A stretch of 64,000 nucleotides of DNA, from positions 4,402,001-4,466,000 of the forward strand of contig NZ_PHUJ01000003.1 in assembly GCF_002813375.1 (NCBI RefSeq), read 5' to 3'. This DNA comes from Pseudonocardia alni. GTDB lineage: Bacteria; Actinomycetota; Actinomycetes; Mycobacteriales; Pseudonocardiaceae. Below the pieces are notes generated by a model. That model saw only the letters and a list, made by a program, of their open reading frames with translations. It was not told where the DNA came from and did not search any database. Positions 49,495 to 59,474 of the stretch are shown in pieces. The translations under genes were made by a program, and so were the position numbers. The first letter of the stretch is position 1. Each line of letters starts with the position of its first letter.

Positions 49495-50706
49495 GTGCAC
49501 GTCCTCATGTCGACCACCGCCGCGCACGGCCACGTCCACCCGAACCTGCCGGTGATGGCCGAGCTGGTCGCCCGCGGCCACCGCGTCACCTACCCGGTCC
49601 CGGAGCGGTTCGCCGAGGCCGTCGCCGCGACCGGGGCGACGCCGCTGCGGATCCGCACCGACCTGCCCGACCCGGCGAAGGGCGAGCAGTGGCCCGACGG
49701 CGGGATCGAGGCCATGCGGCTGTTCTCCGCCGAGGCCCGCTCCGCCTACGACCAGATCGCCGACGCGCTGCAGTACGAGCACCCCGACGTCGTCTGCTAT
49801 GACGGCAGCGGCTGGGCCGGGCACGCGTTCTCCCGGGTCCGGGGCATCCCGCGGGTGGAGCTGTCCCCGCACATGGTGGCCTGGGACGGCTTCGAGACCG
49901 ACATGGCCGAGGCCTTCGCGTTCCTGGAGACCCCCGAGGGGCTCGCCTGGCGCGGCGAGCTGGACGCCTGGCTGGACGAGGTCGGCGCCGGCGTCGGGAA
50001 CCGGGAGTTCCTCGGCCGCCCCGACCGCTCGGTGGCGCTGATCCCCGAGGCGATGCAGCCCGAGCTCGACCGGGTCGACCGCGACCGCTACACCTTCGTC
50101 GGCCCGGTCATCGGCGACCGCTCGCACCAGGGGCTGTGGCCCAAGCCGAAGGCCCCGCTGCTGCTGGTGTCGCTCGGCTCGGCCTACACCGACCGGCCGC
50201 AGTTCTGGCGGGCCGCCGTCGAGGCGATGACCGGCACCGGCTGGCAGACCGTGCTCGCCACCGGCCCGCACGTCGCCCCGGCCGACCTCGGCGCGGTCCC
50301 CGACGACGTCACCGTCCGGGAGTGGGTGCCGCAGCTGGCGGTGCTGGCGCACGCGTCGGCGTTCGTCACCCACGCCGGGATGGGCGGCTGCACCGAGGGG
50401 CTGTGGCACGGCGTCCCGATGGTCGCGGTCCCGCAGGCGGTGGACCAGTTCGGCAACGCCGACCGGATCGCCGCGCTCGGCGTGGGCGAGCACCTGCCCG
50501 CCGACGCGGTCACCCCGGAGACGCTGCGCGAGGCGGTGCTGCGGGTGTCCTCGTCGGAGGAGGTCGCGCGCCGCTGCGCCGAGGAGAAGGCGACCGCCCG
50601 CGCGGCCGGCGGGGCCGCGGCCGCCGCGGACGTCGTCGAGGGTCTGGTGCCGTCCGCGCTGTGTGCGGCGTGCGCTCTCGTCGGTGGCTGCGGGGGACGC
50701 CGCTGA
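49495..50706 (+). CDS. GT1 glycosyltransferase (macrolide/antibiotic type)
   Basis: A 403-residue GT-B glycosyltransferase like the MGT/YjiC group. The N-terminal acceptor domain opens VLMSTTAAHGHVHPNLPVMAELVARGHRV. The C-terminal NDP-sugar domain has LLVSLGSAYTDRPQFW, WVPQLAVLAHASAFVTHAGMGGCTEGLWHGVPMVAVPQAVDQFGNA, the UDP-glycosyltransferase signature. Such enzymes glucosylate small hydrophobic molecules for detoxification or biosynthesis. The last 15 residues hold three cysteines, unusual for the family. GTG start at 49495. No sugar-biosynthesis genes nearby. Confidence 0.88.
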   Translation: MHVLMSTTAAHGHVHPNLPVMAELVARGHRVTYPVPERFAEAVAATGATPLRIRTDLPDPAKGEQWPDGGIEAMRLFSAEARSAYDQIADALQYEHPDVVCYDGSGWAGHAFSRVRGIPRVELSPHMVAWDGFETDMAEAFAFLETPEGLAWRGELDAWLDEVGAGVGNREFLGRPDRSVALIPEAMQPELDRVDRDRYTFVGPVIGDRSHQGLWPKPKAPLLLVSLGSAYTDRPQFWRAAVEAMTGTGWQTVLATGPHVAPADLGAVPDDVTVREWVPQLAVLAHASAFVTHAGMGGCTEGLWHGVPMVAVPQAVDQFGNADRIAALGVGEHLPADAVTPETLREAVLRVSSSEEVARRCAEEKATARAAGGAAAAADVVEGLVPSALCAACALVGGCGGRR

Positions 50707-50835
50707 GCCCGTCCCGACCCGCGCTGGTCCGTTCGGGGCACCGTCGGGCGTGGCGATTGTGGACACAGCGTTGCCAATGGCAACGTCTGCCTCTCGGTCG
50801 GGGGGCGGGCGCGTGCGCCCGGAGAGGTGGAGCCG

Positions 50836-52347
50836 GTGCGCAGGACGATCATCACGCTGCTCGTCGCCGTCGGGGTGACGCTCGGGACGGCCGGGCCGGC
50901 CCTGGCCGCGCCCGCGCCGCCGCCGCCGGGGCAGGGCATCACGTGGGGTCCGTGCACGAGCCCGTCGCTGCAGCAGGCCAAGGCCGAGTGCGGCTTCCTG
51001 AAGGTCCCGCTGGACCACGCGCAGCCCGCCGGCAAGAAGATCGAGATCGCGGTGTCGCGGATCCGGCACACCGTGCCGCAGGCGCAGTACCAGGGCGTCG
51101 TGCTGGTGAACCCCGGTGGCCCGGGCGGCCCCGGGCTGGGCCTGTCCCGGCTCGGCGGCGCCGTCCCGAAGAACGCCGGCGCCGCCTACGACTGGATCGG
51201 CTTCGACCCGCGCGGGGTGGGCATGAGCCGTCCCGCCCTGACCTGCGACGCCGACTACGGCGGCTACGCCCGCCCCGACTACCGGCCGGAGAACGGCGCC
51301 GAGAAGGCGTGGCTGCCGAAGGCCGAGGCCTACGCCCGGGCGTGCGGCAAGGCCGGCGGCGACCTGCTCGCGCACCTGCGCACCGAGGACACCGTCCGCG
51401 ACATGGACCTGATCCGCCGGGCCCTGGGCGCACCGCAGATCAACTACTACGGCTTCTCCTACGGCACGATGCTCGGCCAGGTCTACGCCACGATGTTCCC
51501 GGACAAGGTCCGCCGGATGGTTCTCGACGGCGTCGTCGACCCCCGTGACTGGTGGTACCGGGCCAACCTGAAGCAGGACGTCGCGTTCCAGCGCAACATC
51601 GAGACCTTCTTCGACTGGGTCGCCAAGAACGACGCCACCTATCACCTCGGCACCACCGGCGACGCCGTCGAGAAGCGCTTCTACGACCTCGCCGCGGAGT
51701 TCCGGAAGGCCCCGCTGGGCGGGCGGATCGGGTCCTCGGAGTGGACCGACATCTTCCTGCGCGCCGGCTACAACGTGGGGGAGTACACCTCCGTCGCCGA
51801 CGCGTTCGTCGCCGGCACGAAGAAGGACGCGGCCGCGCTCAAGGCCGCCTACGACCAGGCGGGCTCGCCCACCGACGACAACAACTACGCCGTCTACCTC
51901 GCCACCCAGTGCACCGACGCCCCGTTCCCGCACGACTGGGCCACCTGGAAGCGCGACAACACGGCCACCGACCGGAAGGCGCCGTTCGAGACCTGGGGCA
52001 ACGCCTGGTACAACGCGCCGTGCCGGGACTGGCCGGTGAAGCCCGGGCCCGCACCGAAGGTCGCCGGGACGCTGCGGACCGGCCCGCTGCTGATCTCCGA
52101 GACCTACGACGGCGCCACCCCCTACGAGGGCGCACTCCAGGCCCGGCGGACCTTCCCCGGCTCGTCGCTGGTCGAGGGCGTCGGCGGGCACACCCACTCG
52201 TCGTCGCTGTCGGGGATCGCGTGCACCGACGACACGGTCGCCGACTACCTGCTCACCGGCGCGCTGCCGAAGCGCACCGGCGGGGACCGGTCGGACCGGC
52301 AGTGCCCGCCGCTGCCGCCGCCGTCCCCGGCGGCCGCGGGCGGGTGA
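50836..52347 (+). CDS. Secreted tripeptidyl aminopeptidase-type hydrolase
   Basis: A 503-residue exported serine hydrolase. A signal peptide (RRTIITLLVAVGVTLGTAGPALA) ends near residue 23, with Sec-type AxA cleavage. The alpha/beta-hydrolase part has VVLVNPGGPGGPG, WIGFDPRGVGMS and the nucleophile YGFSYGTMLGQ near residue 210. The C-terminal TAP-like domain has LLISETYDGATPYEGA (acid) and GVGGHTHSS (His). Streptomyces relatives remove N-terminal tripeptides from secreted proteins. The GTG at 50836 is preferred over 50827 because GGTGGAG then acts as ribosome site. Confidence 0.88.
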   Translation: MRRTIITLLVAVGVTLGTAGPALAAPAPPPPGQGITWGPCTSPSLQQAKAECGFLKVPLDHAQPAGKKIEIAVSRIRHTVPQAQYQGVVLVNPGGPGGPGLGLSRLGGAVPKNAGAAYDWIGFDPRGVGMSRPALTCDADYGGYARPDYRPENGAEKAWLPKAEAYARACGKAGGDLLAHLRTEDTVRDMDLIRRALGAPQINYYGFSYGTMLGQVYATMFPDKVRRMVLDGVVDPRDWWYRANLKQDVAFQRNIETFFDWVAKNDATYHLGTTGDAVEKRFYDLAAEFRKAPLGGRIGSSEWTDIFLRAGYNVGEYTSVADAFVAGTKKDAAALKAAYDQAGSPTDDNNYAVYLATQCTDAPFPHDWATWKRDNTATDRKAPFETWGNAWYNAPCRDWPVKPGPAPKVAGTLRTGPLLISETYDGATPYEGALQARRTFPGSSLVEGVGGHTHSSSLSGIACTDDTVADYLLTGALPKRTGGDRSDRQCPPLPPPSPAAAGG

Positions 52348-52363
52348 GCCGGGCTCAGCCGGC

Positions 52364-53386
52364 TCAGCTGCCGACGAGCACGAGCACCAGCGGCACCGGG
52401 ACGGCGACGAGGGCCAGCAGCACCGCGTTCGCCACCCGGTACTCCCGCAGCACCGCGACGAACTCGCGCAGCACCGCGCTGGGCCAGTAGTAGCCGGCGG
52501 TCGGCGCCCCCACGGCCTGGGCGTCGACGCCGAGCCGCCGGGCCAGCAGCGCGGCCCGGAACGCGTGGTAGTTGCTGGTCACGATGACCCCGGGGCCGTC
52601 GCCGACCAGCGCCGAGCTGAACCGCAGGTTCTCCTCGGTGGTCCGCGAGTCGGTCTCCGCGGTCAGCACCGCCGGGTCGGCGCCGTGCGCCGCGGCCCAG
52701 CGCGCCATCGCCTCGCCCTCGGCGAGCCGCTCGTCGTCGCCCTTCCCGCCGGACAGCACCAGCCGTCCGGCCCCACGCCGGGTCAGCTCGTCCATCCCGG
52801 TCGCGATCCGCGACGCCAGCAGCGGCGGCACCTCGCTGCCGTGCAGCCCGGAGCCGAGCACGACCACCCAGTCCGCGGGCCGGTCGCGCACCAGCCACCG
52901 GTAGAGCCGCGCGTAGCCGAGGAAGGCGGCGAACTGGAACGCCAGGAACGCCGCCGCCGCCAGGCAGGCCAGCCACAGCGCGCGCAGCACGAGCGAGTGC
53001 AGCGCCAGCACCGGCCAGACCGCGACGAGCAGCCCGATGATCGCCAGGCCGGTGAGCAGCGACAGCGAGTTGCCGAGTGAGAAACGCTCCCGGCGCAGCA
53101 TCACCGCGCCGTTGAGGACGCAGAACACCGCGAACACCACCGTGATCAGCGGCGACAGCACCACGGCGAGCACGAGCGCACCGAACACGGGGTTGCCGCC
53201 CGACCCGGCGAGCGCGAGCACCCACCCGAGGCTCACCGCCGCGGCGAGCAGCCAGTAGGCGTTGCCCAGCCGTCGGGGGTCGCGCCGGATCCGCCGCACG
53301 GTGAACACGGTGACGACGACCGCGAGCACGACGGGCAGCACGACCGCGAGGACGGTCACGAGCAGGGTGAGGAACGAGTCGGACAT
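52364..53386 (-). CDS. YdcF/SanA-type DUF218 membrane protein
   Basis: A 340-residue protein. Two N-terminal helices, then four more, to about residue 165, are followed by a DUF218 domain (VVVLGSGLHGSEVPPLLASRI; LVLSGGKGDDERLAEGEAMARW; SRTTEENLRFSS; VIVTSNYHAFRA) and a final helix at the C-terminus. DUF218 proteins such as SanA and ElyC affect the cell envelope and vancomycin tolerance; the molecular activity is unknown. AGAAGGA lies 9 bases before the ATG at 53386. Divergent from the ferric-reductase-like gene. Confidence 0.87.
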   Translation of the reverse strand: MSDSFLTLLVTVLAVVLPVVLAVVVTVFTVRRIRRDPRRLGNAYWLLAAAVSLGWVLALAGSGGNPVFGALVLAVVLSPLITVVFAVFCVLNGAVMLRRERFSLGNSLSLLTGLAIIGLLVAVWPVLALHSLVLRALWLACLAAAAFLAFQFAAFLGYARLYRWLVRDRPADWVVVLGSGLHGSEVPPLLASRIATGMDELTRRGAGRLVLSGGKGDDERLAEGEAMARWAAAHGADPAVLTAETDSRTTEENLRFSSALVGDGPGVIVTSNYHAFRAALLARRLGVDAQAVGAPTAGYYWPSAVLREFVAVLREYRVANAVLLALVAVPVPLVLVLVGS

Positions 53387-53529
53387 CGACGACGATCCTT
53401 CTCCCCGCCCCACGGACCGGCCCCGGACGGCCCGGGCGGCCACCCGGTCGTGGCGGCCGGCGGTCGGCCCGGTGCGCCGGACCGGGTCCGGCGACGGCGA
53501 CGCCCGGCGTCGGGGAGGATGACGGCACT

Positions 53530-54954
53530 GTGTCGTCCCTCTTCGCCCCCACCGTGCGCGTGCCCGGTGGCCGTTTCAAGCCGGACCCACCGGTCCCCGC
53601 GCGCGACGTCGCCCGCGCCGACCGCCGGGTCCGCCGCGCGACGGGGGTGCTCGCCGCCCTGGCGGTGCTGCTCGTCCTCGCCTGGTGGGTCGACGGCGGC
53701 GGCCCCGCCGGGCTGCTGGAGGGCGGCACCCGCGCGGTCGCCGAGACCGGACGGCTCTGCGGGCTGCTGGCGTCGCTGCTGCTGCTCGGGCAGGTGCTGC
53801 TCGCCGCCCGGATCCCACTGCTGGAGCACGCGTTCGGCCAGCGGCATCTCATCGCACTGCACCGCGGTACCGGGATCGCCTCGTTCGCCGGGATGCTGGC
53901 GCACGTCGGCTGCGCGAGCTGGGCGCACGGCCCCGCCGGCGCGGGCCGCGTCCCCGCCGGGTTCTGGCAGCTGACGTGGACCCGGCCCGGGATGGTCGCG
54001 GCCTCGCTCGGCACCGTCCTGGTGGTGCTCGTCGTCGTGACCAGCGCGCGGTGGATCCGCACCCGGCTGCGCTACGAGTGGTGGCACCTGCTGCACCTGT
54101 GGGGCTACGCCGGGGTGTTCCTCGCGCTGCCGCACCAGCTGTGGGCGGGGCGGGAGTTCACCACCTCGCCGTCGCGGACGGTGTTCTGGTGGGGGCTGTG
54201 GTCCGCCGCGGTGCTCGCCGTCGTGGTCTGGCGGGTCGCGGTCCCGGTGCTCCGGTCGCGCCGCCACCGGATCACCGTCGCCGCGGTGCTGCCCGAGGGC
54301 GACGGCAGCGTGTCGGTGCACATGACCGGCGACCGGCTGCGCGAGCTCGGCGCCTCGGCCGGGCAGTTCTTCGTCTGGCGGTTCCGGTCCGGGCGTGGCT
54401 GGCCCGCGGGCAACCCGTACTCGCTGTCGGCACCGCCGACGGCCCGCTCGCTGCGGATCACCGTCAAGCAGCTCGGCGACGGCAGCGCCGCCGTCCCGAA
54501 CCTGCGGCAGGGCACCCGGGTCTACATCGAGGGCCCCTACGGCAGGCTCACCCCGCGCACCCGGACCAGCCCGCGGGTCGCGCTGATCGGCGCGGGCGTC
54601 GGGATGACCCCGTTGCGGGCGCTGGCGGAGAAGTTCCTCAACGAGTCCGCCGACGTCGTGGTGGTGCACCGCTTCACCCGCGAGCCGCTGTTCGCACGGG
54701 AGTTCACCCGCCTCGCCCGGGAGCGGAACCTGCACGTGGTGGCCTCGCCCGGGCGTCGCCGGGGGGCGGGGTCGTGGTGGGGCGCCGACGCGGGCCGGGC
54801 CGACGACCTCGCCGCGCTGCGGACCCGGATCCCGGACATCGCGGTGCGCGAGGTGTACGTGTGCGGGCCCGGCCGGTGGACCGCGATGGTCCGGCGCACC
54901 GTGCTCGACGCCGGGGTGCCGGAGCGGCGCGTGCACGTCGAGAACTTCGGCTGA
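53530..54954 (+). CDS. Ferric-reductase-like transmembrane ferredoxin/flavin reductase
   Basis: A 474-residue membrane oxidoreductase. About six helices (residues 40-235) form a ferric-reductase domain with His residues suited to haem (LIALHRGTGIASF, MLAHVGC, WWHLLHLWGYAGV). The cytoplasmic part has an FAD-binding barrel (WPAGNPYSLSAPP, the RxYS-like flavin motif) and an NAD(P)-binding domain with LIGAGVGMTPLRALAEKF and VYVCGPGRWT. It would move electrons from NAD(P)H across the membrane. Such genes often precede an FMN-binding protein gene, absent here. GTG start. Confidence 0.87.
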   Translation: MSSLFAPTVRVPGGRFKPDPPVPARDVARADRRVRRATGVLAALAVLLVLAWWVDGGGPAGLLEGGTRAVAETGRLCGLLASLLLLGQVLLAARIPLLEHAFGQRHLIALHRGTGIASFAGMLAHVGCASWAHGPAGAGRVPAGFWQLTWTRPGMVAASLGTVLVVLVVVTSARWIRTRLRYEWWHLLHLWGYAGVFLALPHQLWAGREFTTSPSRTVFWWGLWSAAVLAVVVWRVAVPVLRSRRHRITVAAVLPEGDGSVSVHMTGDRLRELGASAGQFFVWRFRSGRGWPAGNPYSLSAPPTARSLRITVKQLGDGSAAVPNLRQGTRVYIEGPYGRLTPRTRTSPRVALIGAGVGMTPLRALAEKFLNESADVVVVHRFTREPLFAREFTRLARERNLHVVASPGRRRGAGSWWGADAGRADDLAALRTRIPDIAVREVYVCGPGRWTAMVRRTVLDAGVPERRVHVENFG

Positions 54955-55027
54955 CGACGCGTCGGGAGCCCGGGTCGGGAGGCCCGCAGGGCGCGCGGTC
55001 TGCGTCCGGTCGGGCGGGGCGGACGGG

Positions 55028-55597
55028 TCAGGGCGCCAGGCGCTGCAGCAGGGCCATGACCTCGCCGAGGGTCGTCTCGACCACCCGCAGGCGCTGCCCC
55101 TCCTCGCCGCCGGGCGCCGCGGGGGCGCCCGCCGCACCGGGACGACGCCGGGGCAGCGCGGCCGGGGCGCCGGTGCCCGAGGTGCCCGGAGCGTTCGATC
55201 CCGTGTCCGGTGAACCCGTACCCGCGACCTCGGGGAACGCGGCCTCCGGGGACGCGGCCTCCGGGGACGGAGGGATCGGGGACGCAGGGGCCGGGTCGTG
55301 CCGTCGTTCCAGCTCGTCGAGGCGTTGCAGGGTCGCCTGCAGGGTGGCCTCCGCGCTGTCCGCCCGGACGGTCTCCCGGCGGCCCTGTTCCACGAGGCGG
55401 GCGACCCAGCTCGCCCAGGCGTCGACCCCGGCCCGCCGGTAGCCCCACGGGGCGGTGCCGAACACCGGGGGCGACGCGTCGTCGGCGGCGTCGCGGCCGA
55501 ACCGGGCGGCCACACCTGCGCCGCCGACCCGGTCGTCGACCCGGTCGGCGGTGTCGCCGTCGCGTTGTGTGCCCGCCGCACCCCGTCCTGTGATCAC
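55028..55597 (-). CDS. Hypothetical protein with coiled-coil and Pro/Ala-rich linker
   Basis: A 189-residue protein with no recognised family. The part with clearest structure is FGTAPWGYRRAGVDAWASWVARLVEQGR, then a predicted coiled coil (SAEATLQATLQRLDELERR). A Ser-Pro-Glu-Ala-Ala repeat linker and a C-terminal helix (LRVVETTLGEVMALLQRLA) follow. The GTG at 55597 is preferred over an ATG at 55657 because the latter lies inside a stable hairpin that appears to terminate boxB. A cytoskeletal or scaffold role is possible but unsupported. Confidence 0.6.
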   Translation of the reverse strand: MITGRGAAGTQRDGDTADRVDDRVGGAGVAARFGRDAADDASPPVFGTAPWGYRRAGVDAWASWVARLVEQGRRETVRADSAEATLQATLQRLDELERRHDPAPASPIPPSPEAASPEAAFPEVAGTGSPDTGSNAPGTSGTGAPAALPRRRPGAAGAPAAPGGEEGQRLRVVETTLGEVMALLQRLAP

Positions 55598-55651
55598 GGG
55601 CTCAGTCAACGGGCCCGATCCGGGGGCGCGCGAGCGCGACGGGCGGCGAAC

Positions 55652-55677
55652 GGTCACCCGTTCGGCGAACGGTGACC
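55652..55677 (-). terminator. Hairpin downstream of boxB
   Basis: GGTCACC-C-GTTCG pairs with CGAAC-GGTGACC (one bulged C), 30 bases beyond the boxB stop on the minus strand. It probably ends the box operon. Confidence 0.6.
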
Positions 55678-55706
55678 ACTCTCGGTGAACGGTCCGCTGT
55701 GGACGA

Positions 55707-57119
<1,413 letters not shown>

Positions 57120-57122
57120 GGC

Positions 57123-58835
57123 TCACACCCGCTTGCGGTCGAAGTCGGCCCTGCGGCCCGTCCCGTACTTGCGCAGTGCGCCCTCCGGCCCGGAGGCGTT
57201 CGGGCGCACGAAGATCCAGTTCTGCCAGGCGGTGAGCCGGCCGAAGATGCGGCTCTCCATCGTCTCCGGCCCGACGAACCGGTGGTTGGCCTCCATCCCG
57301 GTCAGCGCGTCCGGCGAGAGCGAGGCCCGCTCCTCGAGCATGATGCGGACCTCGTCGTCCCAGTCGATGTCGTCCGGGGCGTCGGTGACCAGGCCCAGCT
57401 CCAGCGCCTCGCCCGCGGTGAGGCGGCGCCCCACCTCCTTGCGGAGCGTGGCGACGTGGTCGTCGTCGCCGTGGAAGCGGCTCGCGAGCCGGGACGGCCC
57501 GTTGGGCATCGGGAAGGTGCCGAAGTTCGACGCCGTGAGCATGATCTGGGCCTCGTCGCCCTGCTCGTCGCCCTCGATCGTGCCGTCGAGCATGTACTGG
57601 CGGTCACACGCCAGGGCCAGCTCCAGCAGCGCACCGGCGAAGCAGGAGCCCGGCTCGACCAGCGCGATCAGGCTGCGGCTGGTGACGTCCAGGCGCTTGA
57701 GCGTGCGCTTGAAATAGTGCCGGATCTCGTTGACCAGCCAGTCGTCGCCCGAGTGCTGCTCGATGACGCGCTCGAAGGCCAGCGCGTCCTCGACGTCGCC
57801 CCGGGTGCGGATCACCCAGGTGCCCAGCTCGGGTTCGTTGCTGCGCAGCCGCAGGATCAGGTCGTCGAGCTGGCGGGTCATGGCCAGCGGCCAGAAGTCC
57901 GCGCCGAGGGCGTGCACGCGCTCGATGCTCTCCGGGACACCGCCCCCCGGCCCGTCGACGGTGATCTCCACCAGGCCCCGGTCACGGTCGAACTCCGCGC
58001 GCACGTGCGGGTAGGTGATGCCGTCGGCGGTCTCGGTGCGCTCCAGCGGGGGCAGCTCGATCCCGTCGTCCGCGGGCAGCCGCGTCGACGCCGCCGCGGC
58101 CTCGACGGCCCGCTCGGCCACGGTCTCGTCCCAGCGGCGCTTGGGGATCACCTCGTCGACGAGCTTCCACTCGACGGCCTGCTTCCCGCCGAAGCCCTCG
58201 GACCTCGTGGCGAACACGTCGGCGCGGTCCTTGCGGACGCGGCGCTTGTCGGTGACGCGGGTGAGGCCGCCGGTGCCGGGCAGCACGCCGAGCAGCGGGA
58301 CCTCGGGCAGTGCGACGGTGGAGGAATTGTCGTCGATCAGCAGGATCCGCTCGCAGGCCAGCGCCATCTCGTAGCCGCCGCCGGCGGCCGTGCCGTTGAC
58401 GGCGGCGATCCAGGTCTGGCCGGAGTACGCGGTCGCGTCCTCGATGCCGTTGCGGGTCTCGTTGGTGAACTTGCAGAAGTTCACCTTCCACGGGTGCGAG
58501 GACCCGGCGAGCATCCGGATGTTCGCGCCCGCGCAGAAGTTGCGGTCCTTGGCGCTGGTCAACACGACGGCCCTGACCCGGGGATGGGTGAACCGCAGCC
58601 GCTGGGTGATGTCGTAGAGCTCGATGTCGACGCCGAGGTCGTAGGAGTTCATCTTCAGCTCGTAGCCGGGGACGAGGCCGCCCGCCTCGTCGACGTCGAG
58701 CTTCACGTACGCGACCTTGGGGTCGTGCGGGTCGAGCGCGAGCTGCCAGTGCCGGTAGCCCGACGGGTCGCGGTCGAAGTCCACCGGCGGGACGTCTCCG
58801 TCGTCCGGGTCGACGGACGGGTCTGCACTGCTCAT
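57123..58835 (-). CDS. boxC: 2,3-epoxybenzoyl-CoA dihydrolase (BoxC)
   Basis: A 570-residue enzyme that cleaves the ring of 2,3-epoxybenzoyl-CoA to 3,4-dehydroadipyl-CoA semialdehyde and formate. It is a double-crotonase protein: the first half has SAKDRNFCAGANIRML and WIAAVNGTAAGGGYEMALACE, the second LIALVEPGSCFAGALLELALACDRQ. The family's tail GRLTAWQNWIFVRPNASG is present. GGAGGAG lies 8 bases before the ATG at 58835, favoured over an upstream in-frame ATG. Length fits BoxC (about 550). Confidence 0.94.
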   Translation of the reverse strand: MSSADPSVDPDDGDVPPVDFDRDPSGYRHWQLALDPHDPKVAYVKLDVDEAGGLVPGYELKMNSYDLGVDIELYDITQRLRFTHPRVRAVVLTSAKDRNFCAGANIRMLAGSSHPWKVNFCKFTNETRNGIEDATAYSGQTWIAAVNGTAAGGGYEMALACERILLIDDNSSTVALPEVPLLGVLPGTGGLTRVTDKRRVRKDRADVFATRSEGFGGKQAVEWKLVDEVIPKRRWDETVAERAVEAAAASTRLPADDGIELPPLERTETADGITYPHVRAEFDRDRGLVEITVDGPGGGVPESIERVHALGADFWPLAMTRQLDDLILRLRSNEPELGTWVIRTRGDVEDALAFERVIEQHSGDDWLVNEIRHYFKRTLKRLDVTSRSLIALVEPGSCFAGALLELALACDRQYMLDGTIEGDEQGDEAQIMLTASNFGTFPMPNGPSRLASRFHGDDDHVATLRKEVGRRLTAGEALELGLVTDAPDDIDWDDEVRIMLEERASLSPDALTGMEANHRFVGPETMESRIFGRLTAWQNWIFVRPNASGPEGALRKYGTGRRADFDRKRV

Positions 58836-58934
58836 GGACTCCGCTCCTCCACGCGTCGTTGCGGCCATCAAAGACTACAACCAGATGACGTGGCGACGGA
58901 AGAGTGTGGAGTGTCGGGGTGTGGCCCGGCCGGC

Positions 58935-59378
58935 TCAGCCCTGGTTCTGCACCAGCGCGGCCGGGACCTGCTTGCGCAGCTCGCCGACGTCGTTGCGGGC
59001 GAAGCCGCGTGCGGTGAGCCAGGCGGTCACCGGCTCGGGGTCGGGGTGGCCGTGCGGCACGACGTTGTAGAGGTAGTTCAGCCGCCGCCGGCCCGCCTCG
59101 GCCTCCAACCGCTCCAGCACGAACGAGCCGACGCCGGAGTGCCGGGCCGCGGGGGCGACGAGGACCAGGATCTCGGCGTCACCCCAGCTGCCGTCGAGCC
59201 GGCCGTAGGCGACGGCCGTGCCGTCGGTGTCCTCGACGCGCCACCACTCGTCGCCGAGCGGGTCGCCGTCGCCGGGACGGCCGAGGCCGAACAGCGCGGG
59301 GTCGAGACCGTCGAGCACCCGGCCCTTCCGGTCGTCCCAGGTCGCGGGGGTCTCCGGGATCCAGTCCCACGTGTCCAC
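58935..59378 (-). CDS. GNAT-family N-acetyltransferase
   Basis: A 147-residue acetyltransferase. The core strand-helix is AEILVLVAPAARHSGVGSFVLERLEAEAG, with the acetyl-CoA loop R-H-S-G-V-G in place of the common Q/R-x-x-G-x-G/A. WWRVEDTDGTAVAYGRLDG is the preceding strand. GAGGAGG precedes the GTG at 59378; a longer Arg-rich start is rejected. It lies inside the benzoate gene group between the ligase and boxC. Target unknown; control of the ligase by acetylation is conceivable but only by analogy. Confidence 0.82.
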   Translation of the reverse strand: MDTWDWIPETPATWDDRKGRVLDGLDPALFGLGRPGDGDPLGDEWWRVEDTDGTAVAYGRLDGSWGDAEILVLVAPAARHSGVGSFVLERLEAEAGRRRLNYLYNVVPHGHPDPEPVTAWLTARGFARNDVGELRKQVPAALVQNQG

Positions 59379-59474
59379 GCCGGCCTCCTCGCCGTCGGTG
59401 TGTCCGCCGAGTGAACCCCGGCGGAGCGGCCCGGGTCGAGCGAACGTCCAACATCGAGACACCCCGGACGGTCC

